Source: Pseudomonadota bacterium (GTDB lineage Bacteria; Pseudomonadota; Gammaproteobacteria; Halothiobacillales; Halothiobacillaceae). From it: a stretch of 64,000 bases of DNA. The stretch is taken from positions 310,001-374,000 of the forward strand of contig JAJYYE010000010.1 in the NCBI GenBank assembly GCA_021801265.1. The letters are read 5' to 3'. The position numbers and the translations under genes were made by a program. Shown here one piece after another: positions 18,246-26,596 of the stretch (position 1 is its first letter; every line of letters begins with the position of its first letter). The notes beneath the pieces are model-generated. The model searched no databases. It was not told where the DNA came from and was given only the letters and a program-made list of their open reading frames with translations.

Positions 18246-19889
18246 TCATTGGCTTGCGATAATCAAAATCTGCCCCGGTTTAAGTGCCTCAGAGGACTTG
18301 AGTCGATTCGTTGACGCAATTCGAGTCACCGTGGTGGAAAATTTCTGCGCCACGTTCCACAAGGTATCGCCCTTCCTTACGGTGTAGTGACTGGCGCTTC
18401 GTTTCGCATTCTTTTGCGCCACCAATTGGGTTTTGACTGGCGCATGCACTTCGCGCACGGTATGTTCCGTGCCCCGACGGGCCACGGCAGCCACCATCAA
18501 TTTTTGACCCGGCTTAATATCTTCTTGTTTCTTTAAGCCATTCATCCGTTGTAAATCGGCCAATTCCATATTAAATCGACGAGCCAATCCCCATAAAGAG
18601 TCGCCCGATTGGACCGTGTACAGACGGTCTGCCCCACTTGCTATGCGCGATTTCTCACCGCGGCCAAGGGGGACAATAATCGTTTGACCAGGGCGAACGT
18701 ACGCGGAACTCAGCCGATTAACCTTGATTAACTCATCCGCATCACACCCATAACGATAGGCAACTTTATGGAAACTATCCCCACGGCGCAACGTATAGCG
18801 CCCCCAATCAATCGCCGACTTTTCGGCTTCTTCCAAGGCGCCGGGCGTAAATTGATCCGCAAGACTTTTAGGCACCAGCAAATTAGCCGTTTTCGGGCCG
18901 GTAATGAGTTTATCGAATCCCGGATTAAGACGATACAGTTCCTCATGTGACACACCGGTCAAGGTTGCCAGCTTACTCAAATTAATGGGTTTGTTCAGCT
19001 TAATCTCAGTCAACACCGAAGCATTGGGAACCGGATAAGGATTAAACCCAAATTTCTCAGGATTACTGAATATAATAATCAATGCATAGAGTCTGGCGGG
19101 ATAATCCGCCGTTTCTTGACTTATTTTTGTCAAGCTCCAAAAATCGGGGGATAATCCTTTGGTTTGATTATAATCAATTGCCTTTTGCAAAGTACCTTCA
19201 CCCCCATTATAAGAGGCGATGATGACGGGCCAGTTATCGTTAAACATGACTCTCAGTCGAGAAAAATATTGCGCTGCGGCTTCAGTGGATGCTTTGATAT
19301 CACGACGACCGTCGTACCACGTGGTGCGCTGTAACCCAAAATGCGTGCCCGTACTGGGGATAAATTGCCAAATTCCTGCTGCATTACTGGTCGAAACCGC
19401 TTCGGGACGGTATGCGCTTTCGACAATTGGCAAGAGCGCCAACTCTAACGGCAGATTATTTTCCTGCAAGTCTGTGACAATCATGTGCAAATAAGGCTCA
19501 GCGCGTTCCGTCACGCGTTGCAAATAATCGATATGACTGGCATAAAAAGCCAATTGCGTTTGTATTCTGGCATTATTTGGAACAGGCAAGGTAAATCGTG
19601 CTGCAATGTAATGCCATAAATTGCCATCGTTCATCCACGCGACTCGGCGTTCGCTTTGCGCAGAAGAAGTGATCGCCGGTAAAATACCATAATCTACCGA
19701 ATCATCGGCCTCGACCGGGGTAACGGGTTTAACTGCTGCAGAAGATTCACTATCTGGCTTGGGCAAATTAGCGCAACCACTTAATGCCATCACAGCAGGA
19801 ATGAGTAAAATAAAAACTGCGCGCAATGAAAAATATTTGTACAAAGCAGAACATCCACGAGTATAAATTATGTCAGGAAAAAACTTCAT
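18246..19889 (-). CDS. mltD: Membrane-bound lytic murein transglycosylase D, lipoprotein with three LysM domains
   Basis: 547 residues. Lipobox LSGC after a hydrophobic stretch, indicating an outer-membrane lipoprotein. The SLT domain (about residues 110-250) has the catalytic glutamate in LPIVESAYRP. Three LysM peptidoglycan-binding repeats follow near residues 365-410, 430-475 and 500-545, each opening YT(L/V)xxGD. It cleaves glycan strands to 1,6-anhydro products. The annotated ATG puts 37 residues before the lipid cysteine; a TTG at 19844 would give a more usual signal peptide. gloB ends 8 bases after this start codon, the same gloB-mltD pairing as in E. coli. Confidence 0.94.
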   Translation of the reverse strand: MKFFPDIIYTRGCSALYKYFSLRAVFILLIPAVMALSGCANLPKPDSESSAAVKPVTPVEADDSVDYGILPAITSSAQSERRVAWMNDGNLWHYIAARFTLPVPNNARIQTQLAFYASHIDYLQRVTERAEPYLHMIVTDLQENNLPLELALLPIVESAYRPEAVSTSNAAGIWQFIPSTGTHFGLQRTTWYDGRRDIKASTEAAAQYFSRLRVMFNDNWPVIIASYNGGEGTLQKAIDYNQTKGLSPDFWSLTKISQETADYPARLYALIIIFSNPEKFGFNPYPVPNASVLTEIKLNKPINLSKLATLTGVSHEELYRLNPGFDKLITGPKTANLLVPKSLADQFTPGALEEAEKSAIDWGRYTLRRGDSFHKVAYRYGCDADELIKVNRLSSAYVRPGQTIIVPLGRGEKSRIASGADRLYTVQSGDSLWGLARRFNMELADLQRMNGLKKQEDIKPGQKLMVAAVARRGTEHTVREVHAPVKTQLVAQKNAKRSASHYTVRKGDTLWNVAQKFSTTVTRIASTNRLKSSEALKPGQILIIASQ

Positions 19890-19897
19890 TAATAATA

Positions 19898-20683
19898 TTA
19901 TTTAAACGACAAAGGAGGCAAACCATCAAACTCATCTTTCCAGCGACGCAATACCCCAAAGGCTTGCGCATCACTTAAGTATTGATGGGCGAATTTCTCG
20001 ATTGCCTGCCGTAATAGTGGCGTGCGAATCCGCAAAAATGGGTTGGTTTGTTTCTCTTCGGCCAGGGTGGCAGGAACGCTCGGCTCACCCCGCAACCGCA
20101 TGGGGGTCATCTGCGCTGCTCGCCGAGCGATTGACTGATTGTCAGGTTCCACAAATTGGGCAAACCGCAGATTGTCAGCGGTATACTCATGGCCGCAGTA
20201 AATGTAGGTTGCATCAGGCAAGGTTGCAATTCGATCCAAACTGGCCAACATTTGTGCGGCGGTGCCCTCAAATAATCGGCCACAGCCTGCCGTAAACAAA
20301 GTATCTCCGGTAAATGCAGCACCATCGGTGATGAAGGTGATGTGCCCACGCGTATGTCCGGGTGTTAACCAAACCTCAAAAGAACCCATGTGCGGTAAAT
20401 CAATGACCGCACCGTCTACTTGAGGATTCGTCACCCAAGTCTGTGCTTCGGTTGAAGGGCCATACACGGGCACCGGATAATGGGCTCGGAATGCGGCAAT
20501 CCCTTGAGTATGATCGGCATGATGGTGAGTGAGCAAAATCGCCTGGGGAATTAATCCCAACTCAGCGATTTTTGCTAATACCGGCTCCGTAGCACCGAGA
20601 TCGACCACCGCACACTGGCGTTGATCGCCCTCAATCAACCACACATAATTATCGGTCAGTACTGGTACTGCATGGATCCGCAT
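19898..20683 (-). CDS. gloB: Hydroxyacylglutathione hydrolase (glyoxalase II)
   Basis: 261 residues. Metallo-beta-lactamase fold with the metal motif THHHADHTQG (about residues 52-61), further ligands in LTPGHTRGH and FTGDTLF, and a C-terminal HAGH domain. Hydrolyses S-lactoylglutathione to lactate and glutathione in methylglyoxal detoxification. Upstream of mltD on the same strand with an 8-base gap, so probably cotranscribed. Confidence 0.96.
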   Translation of the reverse strand: MRIHAVPVLTDNYVWLIEGDQRQCAVVDLGATEPVLAKIAELGLIPQAILLTHHHADHTQGIAAFRAHYPVPVYGPSTEAQTWVTNPQVDGAVIDLPHMGSFEVWLTPGHTRGHITFITDGAAFTGDTLFTAGCGRLFEGTAAQMLASLDRIATLPDATYIYCGHEYTADNLRFAQFVEPDNQSIARRAAQMTPMRLRGEPSVPATLAEEKQTNPFLRIRTPLLRQAIEKFAHQYLSDAQAFGVLRRWKDEFDGLPPLSFK

Positions 20684-20826
20684 TGGGTTGAGTACCTCCG
20701 ACTGCTTAAGTGCGCGCTTTTAAGCTGACACAGCGCCAACTCATTGTGTAAAACCGATGACAGTGTACAAATAAGTCCGCCAAGATCAATCATTACCATT
20801 TTGCAATCAGGGTCAGGAGTTGGAAT

Positions 20827-21507
20827 TTAATGCCCCGTCAGACCCTGCATGAGTTTTTGCACATCAATCGATTGGTCTGGCAAGGCCAGAGCGCTGGCTG
20901 CGGGTGCCTGCGTGCTGACTGACTGCAGCTGGTACGCTTTGGCATAGCGTAAAACCCCCAAACCCCGATGCAATATTTCGGCGCTGCGTGCATCCCAGCC
21001 CTTGTGCGCCGCTACCCCGAGATTTTGCAAGGCGCGACTTAATTCCACCACGGTGGCGTTTTTGGTTAGAACAGCCTCATCGGTATGCGCTTTACCCTGT
21101 TCATCCCGCCAAGTCATGCGATAAATTTCACCCGGAACGCCAGCGACCGTTTCTAAACGCCCGGTCGCCTCAAACGCGGTGACGGATTTGGCGAGCTGCT
21201 TGTCAATTTGTCCACTGAATCCGCCGCCCTGGCCCAACGCGCGTGCCATCTGGTCCACATCAGCCACATTAGCCACAATTGGCATGCCGCCAATCTGGGT
21301 AATGGCAGAGAGTGCTCCATTTTGCAGGAGAATTTCGGCGGGTGGCCGCGTGATATCCATCCGCAATTGTTGATCGCTCAGCCAAGAAACCTGCACTTGC
21401 TCCGTCTGACCGTTGATGCTGGACTGCAATACCGCCTGCCCCGCTGCCCACACCGGCGCGGTAAATGCGGACAAACTCATCGTCATCAGGAGATATTTTT
21501 TCATCAT
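20827..21507 (-). CDS. Exported protein of unknown function
   Basis: 226 residues. Clear Sec signal peptide (MKKYLLMTMSLSAFTAPVWA). The mature part is beta-rich with a Gly-rich stretch near residue 95 (LGQGGGFSG) and no cysteines, so no heme or disulfides. The pattern of short strands (VQVSWLSDQQLRMDI, IYRMTWRDEQGK) recalls outer-membrane lipoprotein-sorting or DUF4412-like folds, but I do not recognise a family. Neighbours are gloB and rimI on the same strand, separated by 143 and 80 bases. Confidence 0.7.
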   Translation of the reverse strand: MMKKYLLMTMSLSAFTAPVWAAGQAVLQSSINGQTEQVQVSWLSDQQLRMDITRPPAEILLQNGALSAITQIGGMPIVANVADVDQMARALGQGGGFSGQIDKQLAKSVTAFEATGRLETVAGVPGEIYRMTWRDEQGKAHTDEAVLTKNATVVELSRALQNLGVAAHKGWDARSAEILHRGLGVLRYAKAYQLQSVSTQAPAASALALPDQSIDVQKLMQGLTGH

Positions 21508-21587
21508 CAGTTCCAGAGATAAAGGGTAAGTTGCCGTTGAGTTTTTCCCGTACCGTCTTTATCCGTAAAAACTCCATCGTCCAATCG

Positions 21588-22097
21588 TCAGAGGGCCGCG
21601 GCGGGTTTAAGTTCTCGCATCAGTACCAGCGCATCTTCGCGCCCATTCTTTGCCGGATAATAGCCTTTGCGAAATCCGACCTGTTCAAACGCATAGGCAG
21701 CATAAAGTTGGCGTGCAGCCGTGTTACCCACCCGCACCTCCAGCCATAAGCTGTCCATGCCCGATTGTTTGGCTTGATCGATGACAAACTCCAATAGTGA
21801 GCGCCCCACACCCCGGCGTTGCACCGAGGGATCGACGCACAAATTCAACACATGCCATTCGTCAAGAATCGGCATAACCACACTAAACCCAAGTAAACGC
21901 GGGCCACTAAATGCACCATCCAAGAAATAACCCGAGCGGATACAGTCATTGAATACCCGATCCGACCACGGATAGAGATGCGCCACCTGCTCAATGCGTT
22001 GGATTGCGGGTAAATCCTGTTCATCCAACCCTAAAATACGTACAGAGTCGCTCAGCAATTCCGGCACAGCCAGTAGCGGTTCGGATTCATGACTCAT
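21588..22097 (-). CDS. rimI: Ribosomal protein alanine N-acetyltransferase RimI
   Basis: 169 residues with a GNAT fold: CoA-binding signature VQRRGVGRSLLEF (about residues 89-101) and the C-terminal ARQLYAAYAFEQVGFRKGYY characteristic of RimI. Acetylates the N-terminal alanine of S18. The N-terminal 20-residue extension is not conserved. A probable holD lies just upstream on the same strand, the E. coli-like holD-rimI arrangement. Confidence 0.9.
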   Translation of the reverse strand: MSHESEPLLAVPELLSDSVRILGLDEQDLPAIQRIEQVAHLYPWSDRVFNDCIRSGYFLDGAFSGPRLLGFSVVMPILDEWHVLNLCVDPSVQRRGVGRSLLEFVIDQAKQSGMDSLWLEVRVGNTAARQLYAAYAFEQVGFRKGYYPAKNGREDALVLMRELKPAAAL

Positions 22098-22129
22098 GGC
22101 TCGTCAAACCTGACTCATGGGGAAAAGAC

Positions 22130-22591
22130 TCATTGCTCGATACCAACCAAGATTCGCCACAAACGTCTTTTTTCTGCGGGGTTTACCAACAAGGTACTGA
22201 ATCGCCATTCGTGATGGCCAATGTGGATCCGTGATTCAACCTGTGTGGCCGCCACCGCTTGCGTCACGTCTTGGGTGTTGGCAATACAGCGGCGAATGCC
22301 CGCCAGCAATGAAGCACATTCCGTCGAGGGGGAGACAAAGAGCTGAATCGTTGCCTGAGTCAGGTCTGAAGACAGGGGTTGCTCTGCGGGGAGAGGTTGG
22401 GGCTCAGGCGCACGCCAGGATTCAACGAATATGCTGGGTGTTATCGCTTGCTCGATCGGCGCGGGCGGACCAGGTTCAGCCAATGGCGGTGGAGCACCCC
22501 GTTGTAGCGCAGGCGCACGCACAAACCACTGATCGATCCCGAGCCAATCCAGTGCCATTGATCGACTGAGCGGATTATCCATTGTGACCAT
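22130..22591 (-). CDS. Probable DNA polymerase III psi subunit (HolD-like)
   Basis: 153 residues. The N-terminus (ALDWLGIDQWFVRAPALQRG) matches the pattern of E. coli psi (LQQLGITQWSLRRPGALQG), and the C-terminus (NPAEKRRLWRILVGIE) matches the psi end (NPTARAALWQQICTYE). The middle is proline-rich and diverged (PPPLAEPGPPAP). Psi links chi to the clamp loader and helps with single-stranded DNA-binding protein. Position directly before rimI is the E. coli order. Both ends were compared from memory and the family is fast-evolving, so this is a good but unproven assignment. Confidence 0.6.
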   Translation of the reverse strand: MVTMDNPLSRSMALDWLGIDQWFVRAPALQRGAPPPLAEPGPPAPIEQAITPSIFVESWRAPEPQPLPAEQPLSSDLTQATIQLFVSPSTECASLLAGIRRCIANTQDVTQAVAATQVESRIHIGHHEWRFSTLLVNPAEKRRLWRILVGIEQ

Positions 22592-22609
22592 TCATGCGCA
22601 GTAATCCGC

Positions 22610-24166
22610 TCACACATCCCCCATTTGCGGATGCGCACGTGCCACTGGCTTTTGCAAACGGTCAAGCGCATTAAGATAGGCCTTGGCCGATGCAACCACA
22701 ATATCCGTATCCGCACCCTGTCCCGTCACAATGCGCCCAGCCCGTTCCAGGCGGACATTCACTTCGCCTTGTGCATCGGTGCCACTGGTGATGTTGTTTA
22801 CCGAATACAGTTGTAAGGTAGCACCGGATTGCAACATGGTTTCAATACACACAAAGGCAGCATCCACAGGGCCTGCGCCTTGCGCGGTAGCGGTTTGCTC
22901 GGCGCCATCGACTGCAATTACCAAGATCGCAGTCGGAATTTCACCGGTTTCAGAGCACACTTTGAGCGAAACCAACTTAAGCCGTTCGATTTGTTCTTCA
23001 TGCACTTCTGAAACCAGCGCTTGAATATCCTCATCGAAGATTTCGCGTTTTTTATCCGCCAAATCCTTGAAGCGACGGAAGGCATCGTTTAACGCTTCTT
23101 CGCTCGCGAGTGCAATCCCAAGCTCGATCAATCGGCTGCGGAACGCATTCCGGCCGGATAATTTACCTAAAGAGAGCTTGTTGGTGGTCCAGCCCACGTC
23201 TTCAGCACGCATAATTTCGTAGGTTTCGCGATGTTTGAGCACGCCATCTTGATGAATACCGGACTCGTGCGCGAACGCGTTGGCGCCGACAATCGCCTTG
23301 TTCGGCTGCACCGGATACCCCGTGATGGTCGAAACCAACTTGGAAATCGGCACAATTTGCGTGGCATCAATACGCGTGTCCAACTTGAAGACATCGCGCC
23401 GCGTACGTACCGCCATCACAATTTCCTCAAGCGCGGCATTACCCGCTCGCTCCCCCAAACCATTGATGGTGCACTCAACCTGACGCGCTCCGGCCAATAC
23501 GGCAGAAAGCGAATTTGCGACCGCCATACCCAAATCATTGTGGCAATGCGTCGACCAAATCACTTTTTCCGACCCGCGCGTGCGTTCGATCAAGGTCGCC
23601 ATACGTCCTCCCCATTCGGCGGGAGTGGAATACCCAACGGTATCGGGCACGTTGAGCGTGGTCGCACCCGCCTCGATAGCGGCTTCGAACACCCGCACCA
23701 AAAAATCGATATCTGAACGCACCGCATCTTCGGCAGAAAATTCAACATCGTCCGTGTACGTGCGCGCCAATTTCACCGCTTTGACCGCATGCTCCACGAC
23801 TTGGTCAGGCGTCATGCGAAGCTTTTTTTCCATATGAATGGGGCTGGTGGCGATGAACGTGTGAATCCGTTTGCGGGCGGCGGGCGCAATCGCCTCACCG
23901 GCGCGCCGAACATCGCGTTCATTGGCGCGGGCGAGCGAACAAACCGTGCTGTTTTCGACCGTTTCGGCAATCGCACGAATCGCTGCGAAATCACCGTCAC
24001 TGGCGGCGGCAAAACCCGCTTCAATCACATCAACGCCCAGACGTTCCAATTGACGGGCAATGCGAAGTTTATCTTCGCGGGTCATCGCGGCGCCGGGGCT
24101 TTGTTCACCATCACGCAAGGTGGTATCGAAAATAATCAAGGAAGGGGTTTGTGCTGACTGATTCAT
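22610..24166 (-). CDS. leuA: 2-isopropylmalate synthase
   Basis: 518 residues. First committed step of leucine synthesis: acetyl-CoA plus 2-oxoisovalerate. Catalytic HMGL-like domain with [13 protein letters not shown] at the N-terminus and the metal-binding HxH in [11 protein letters not shown] (about residues 202-206); the C-terminal LeuA dimer domain senses leucine. The ATG at 24166 has GGAG upstream; the frame is open 138 bases further but that part has no family similarity. No leucine-rich leader peptide was seen upstream. leuBCD are not nearby. Confidence 0.97.
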   Translation of the reverse strand: MNQSAQTPSLIIFDTTLRDGEQSPGAAMTREDKLRIARQLERLGVDVIEAGFAAASDGDFAAIRAIAETVENSTVCSLARANERDVRRAGEAIAPAARKRIHTFIATSPIHMEKKLRMTPDQVVEHAVKAVKLARTYTDDVEFSAEDAVRSDIDFLVRVFEAAIEAGATTLNVPDTVGYSTPAEWGGRMATLIERTRGSEKVIWSTHCHNDLGMAVANSLSAVLAGARQVECTINGLGERAGNAALEEIVMAVRTRRDVFKLDTRIDATQIVPISKLVSTITGYPVQPNKAIVGANAFAHESGIHQDGVLKHRETYEIMRAEDVGWTTNKLSLGKLSGRNAFRSRLIELGIALASEEALNDAFRRFKDLADKKREIFDEDIQALVSEVHEEQIERLKLVSLKVCSETGEIPTAILVIAVDGAEQTATAQGAGPVDAAFVCIETMLQSGATLQLYSVNNITSGTDAQGEVNVRLERAGRIVTGQGADTDIVVASAKAYLNALDRLQKPVARAHPQMGDV

Positions 24167-24423
24167 AATTCTCGCTCCACAACGGGCTTTCAAAACAAGC
24201 TGTTGATGTAGATATATTTTGGATTTATTAGGTACGTTTTGCCTCGTCAGGCAGGTGGAATTATTTGCCGTAGGCCGGCAGTCGGAGCAAGCAGCAACGC
24301 ACACGAATATCCCGCTGAACGCGAACGTTCGGCGAAGGGAGATTGCGTGGCGTAACGGAGATAATCAACATAGTGGCGTAAAAATAGCCTGCGGACAGAA
24401 ATTGGTCAAGCAGCTTTGGCCGT

Positions 24424-24621
24424 TCAACGCGATAATAAACGACGGCGAATCCAACGCATTAACCCACCCAGCGCGGGCACACGGCTATACACCTGCTCCG
24501 CAGTATCCCAAAAATCAATATGTTCACGCACTAAACCACACTCATCAAACGCCACCCGACTCACCCTGGTGATGCAGCCAGCCCCAGCATCAAAATTTGT
24601 GTCAGAGCGCGCGCCATAAAA
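24424..24621 (-). pseudogene. Remnant of a SnoaL-like (NTF2-fold) gene, C-terminal part only
   Basis: In the 656-base space between leuA and the MerR regulator, the minus strand holds an open stretch of about 65 codons ending at a TGA (24424-24426). It reads TRVSRVAFDECGLVREH, then IDFWDTAEQVYSRVPALG, then LMRWIRRRLLSR, which is the C-terminal pattern of SnoaL-like proteins common in photolyase and LitR gene clusters. Upstream it meets an in-frame TAA (24622) with no start codon or N-terminal domain, so the gene is truncated. The rest of the space (24167-24423 and 24625-24743) shows nothing else I can name. Confidence 0.65.
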
Positions 24622-24743
24622 TTACGCTTGAGCACAGTCAATCACAGTACCGTCCCATTAAAATTGGGGTTCAAACCAAAAATCCTAAAAATAGACACTG
24701 AATCACTCACCAACCCAAGGCCATAAATCAAAAAAACGACTAC

Positions 24744-24759
24744 CCCCTGCATGCAGGGG
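24744..24759. promoter_or_regulatory. Perfect 16-bp palindrome upstream of the MerR regulator
   Basis: CCCCTGCATGCAGGGG is a perfect inverted repeat ending nine bases before a -10-like TACAAT (24769-24774). It would cover the -35 region of a promoter for the regulator gene whose ATG is at 24823. It is a plausible operator, for autoregulation or another factor. No consensus -35 is visible, so the promoter may need an activator. Confidence 0.45.
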
Positions 24760-24822
24760 AAAGCCTGCTACAATTTTCGATACAAAAGTTATACGCTTAG
24801 AACAATTCCCGACGAGACCCGC

Positions 24823-25893
24823 ATGAACGATCCCATTCAGCATGAATTCGATTCTGATTCGGCGCAAAACGATGTGCAGGCACAGGATGACCTCCAAGCG
24901 GCCAATCCATCAGACGGGCTGGAACCCGCTGAGCTGATCAACAGTGAAGAGGGGCTGTTCCCGATCCGCGCCGTGGCGCAGCTGACCGGCATTAACCCAA
25001 TTACCCTGCGCGCCTGGGAACGGCGCTATAAATTGATATGCCCGACACGAACGCCCACAGGGCACCGCCTGTACAGCACGACTGACATTCAACAAATTCA
25101 ACGGGTTCAATCATTATCCGCGCAAGGCGTGGGCTTTCCACAGATTGCCACCTTGCTTGGGCGTGAGTCGCGCAACACACAAACCAAACCACGATTCACC
25201 CAACCCTCGCCCTTTAACTCAGAGATCGACGATCAATCCGTACAAAATGGGCCGTTTGAAAAAACCCAAGAAACTGATTTTCAAGCGAAGAGTCTCATTG
25301 AGCGTTTGAAGCAGGCCGTCATGCACCTCGATCCGCTCGCGCTGCGAGCCGTTGAACAGCAAGCGCTCTTGTGGCTCCCACCCGAATTTGTCATGCGCGC
25401 GATTTTGATTGAAGGACTCAATCAGCTCGAACAACGGGAGGCATGGCCAGATCGTGATCTGAGCTTGCATTGGCTTGGCCACCATCTGCGTCAACGGCTG
25501 GAATGGTGGCTATTTCAACAAGCACGCAAACCCGAACCCGACCGACCGCTTACTCTCATCGACACACGGGAAGCGGATCGCCCCTTGAGAGCACAAGAAT
25601 TATTACTTGTTATGGGCCTAGCCCCAAATTTCACCGTAAAACTACTCCCCCCAACACTGTCTGAAGCGCAACGGGTGCGGCTCATTAACCGTTGGCAAGC
25701 GCGCCACTGGATTCGTCTGCTACAACCCACCGATGAGGCCGGCCCCGGTCCCGGCTCATTTTTATCCGGCACCACTCGCCTGCATTGGTGTCAATTACTC
25801 CCGGGCGAACACCCCTTGACCATCACCGCCGCCGGCGTGTGTCAAGGCGGCGTCATTCGATGTCAGCAATATTTGCTGAGACAATTGGCTTAA
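24823..25893 (+). CDS. MerR-family regulator of the LitR type with degenerate cobalamin-binding domain
   Basis: 356 residues. A MerR helix-turn-helix lies at residues 45-115 (FPIRAVAQLTGINPITLRAW, ERRYKL, PTGHRLYSTTDI). The C-terminal half (about 155-350) has the helical and Rossmann-like layout of the B12-binding part of LitR/CarH regulators (LTLIDTREADRPLRAQELLL), but the cobalamin histidine motif (E/DxHxxG) is absent. In LitR homologues lacking this motif, light sensing is reported in Pseudomonas putida to depend on a short LOV protein; such a LOV gene is the next gene here. Likely represses or activates photoprotective genes. Start chosen at the ATG after GACGAG. Specific name not given. 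Confidence 0.8.
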   Translation: MNDPIQHEFDSDSAQNDVQAQDDLQAANPSDGLEPAELINSEEGLFPIRAVAQLTGINPITLRAWERRYKLICPTRTPTGHRLYSTTDIQQIQRVQSLSAQGVGFPQIATLLGRESRNTQTKPRFTQPSPFNSEIDDQSVQNGPFEKTQETDFQAKSLIERLKQAVMHLDPLALRAVEQQALLWLPPEFVMRAILIEGLNQLEQREAWPDRDLSLHWLGHHLRQRLEWWLFQQARKPEPDRPLTLIDTREADRPLRAQELLLVMGLAPNFTVKLLPPTLSEAQRVRLINRWQARHWIRLLQPTDEAGPGPGSFLSGTTRLHWCQLLPGEHPLTITAAGVCQGGVIRCQQYLLRQLA

Positions 25894-25917
25894 GGGGTTG
25901 CGGCAGCTGAATGCTGA

Positions 25918-25976
25918 CCTGGCAGCCTATCGGACTTGCCCATCCGTTGCGAGACAAAGTCCGACAGGCTGCCAGG
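25918..25976. repeat. Inverted repeat, copy B of the AGCCTGTCGGACT family
   Basis: 20-base arms (25918-25937 and 25957-25976, CCTGGCAGCC..., one mismatch) around a 19-base loop. It lies between the LitR-like gene and the LOV gene and would form a strong hairpin that could reduce read-through. The core GGCAGCCTATCGGACTT / AAGTCCGACAGGCTGCC matches copies A, C and D. Confidence 0.8.
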
Positions 25977-26011
25977 CACAAACCATTACCCTAAAATCAG
26001 TCCGCAGATGC

Positions 26012-26020
26012 TGGTATGAT
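26012..26020 (+). promoter_or_regulatory. Extended -10 promoter candidate for the LOV gene
   Basis: TGGTATGAT contains the extended -10 TG dinucleotide followed by TATGAT (26015-26020), 40 bases before the ATG at 26060. No good -35 is present, as is acceptable for extended -10 promoters. It lies after the hairpin that separates the LOV gene from the regulator. Confidence 0.4.
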
Positions 26021-26059
26021 TCCTTTCGATTTAACTATTCGCACAGGGGTGGGATGACG

Positions 26060-26545
26060 ATGCTGGATTCCAAATTACTGCAAAAAGCAGTGGATGCATC
26101 CAACGATGGGATCGTCATCGCTGAACAGGAAGGCAGCGATAATATCCTGATTTACGCCAATGCCGCATTTGAGCACCTAACAGGCTTCACCGCAGACGAA
26201 ACCTTGTATCAAGACTGCCGTTTTCTACAGGGTGATGATCGAGATCAAATCGCGCTAACGGAAATTAAGACAGCCATCCGGGAAGGAAGACCGACCCGGG
26301 TTACCGTTCGTAATTACCGCAAAGATGGCAGTTTGTTTTGGAACGAACTCTCCATTACGCCCATTTTCAACGAGACCGACCAGATCACCTATTTTATTGG
26401 GGTGCAACGTGATGTGTCCGATCTGGTACGCCTCCAAGAAGAAAACCAACACCTCAGAGCCAGATTGGCACTGCTTGAAGCCAACACACCCCCAACACCA
26501 ACCGTTCAACCCCCACAAAACACTGTGGCACCTGCGAAGTTTTGA
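26060..26545 (+). CDS. Short LOV-domain blue-light photoreceptor
   Basis: 161 residues. A single LOV (PAS) domain: VDASNDGIVIAEQEG at the N-terminus, then YQDCRFLQGDDRDQ with the flavin-adduct cysteine at residue 53, NYRKDGSLFWNELSI, and FIGVQRDVS, followed by one C-terminal helix (about 125-145). It closely follows the pattern of the short LOV proteins of Pseudomonas putida, whose cysteine is also number 53. It has no kinase, GGDEF or HTH output, so it must act on a partner. The start at 26060 aligns with that family; ATG 26054 is an alternative. Neighbouring LitR-like regulator is the likely partner; pilB follows after 51 bases. Confidence 0.92.
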   Translation: MLDSKLLQKAVDASNDGIVIAEQEGSDNILIYANAAFEHLTGFTADETLYQDCRFLQGDDRDQIALTEIKTAIREGRPTRVTVRNYRKDGSLFWNELSITPIFNETDQITYFIGVQRDVSDLVRLQEENQHLRARLALLEANTPPTPTVQPPQNTVAPAKF

Positions 26546-26572
26546 CTATAGTATGAAACATTCGCCTATAAA
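26542..26572 (+). promoter_or_regulatory. Candidate long-spacer promoter for pilB
   Basis: TTGACT (26542-26547) and TATAAA (26567-26572) are separated by 19 bases (18 if CTATAA is the -10). A 19-20 base spacer is typical of promoters controlled by MerR-family regulators. An inverted repeat TATAG (26547-26551) / CTATA (26566-26570) spans the spacer. It begins at the end of the LOV gene and lies 25 bases before the pilB ATG. Confidence 0.4.
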
Positions 26573-26596
26573 CGGAATTATTGGTTACCCCACGCT

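Noticed and set aside
24219-24572. 117-codon plus-strand open frame between leuA and the regulator
   Set aside because: It is the opposite-strand shadow of the SnoaL-like remnant; the minus reading matches a family and the plus reading does not.
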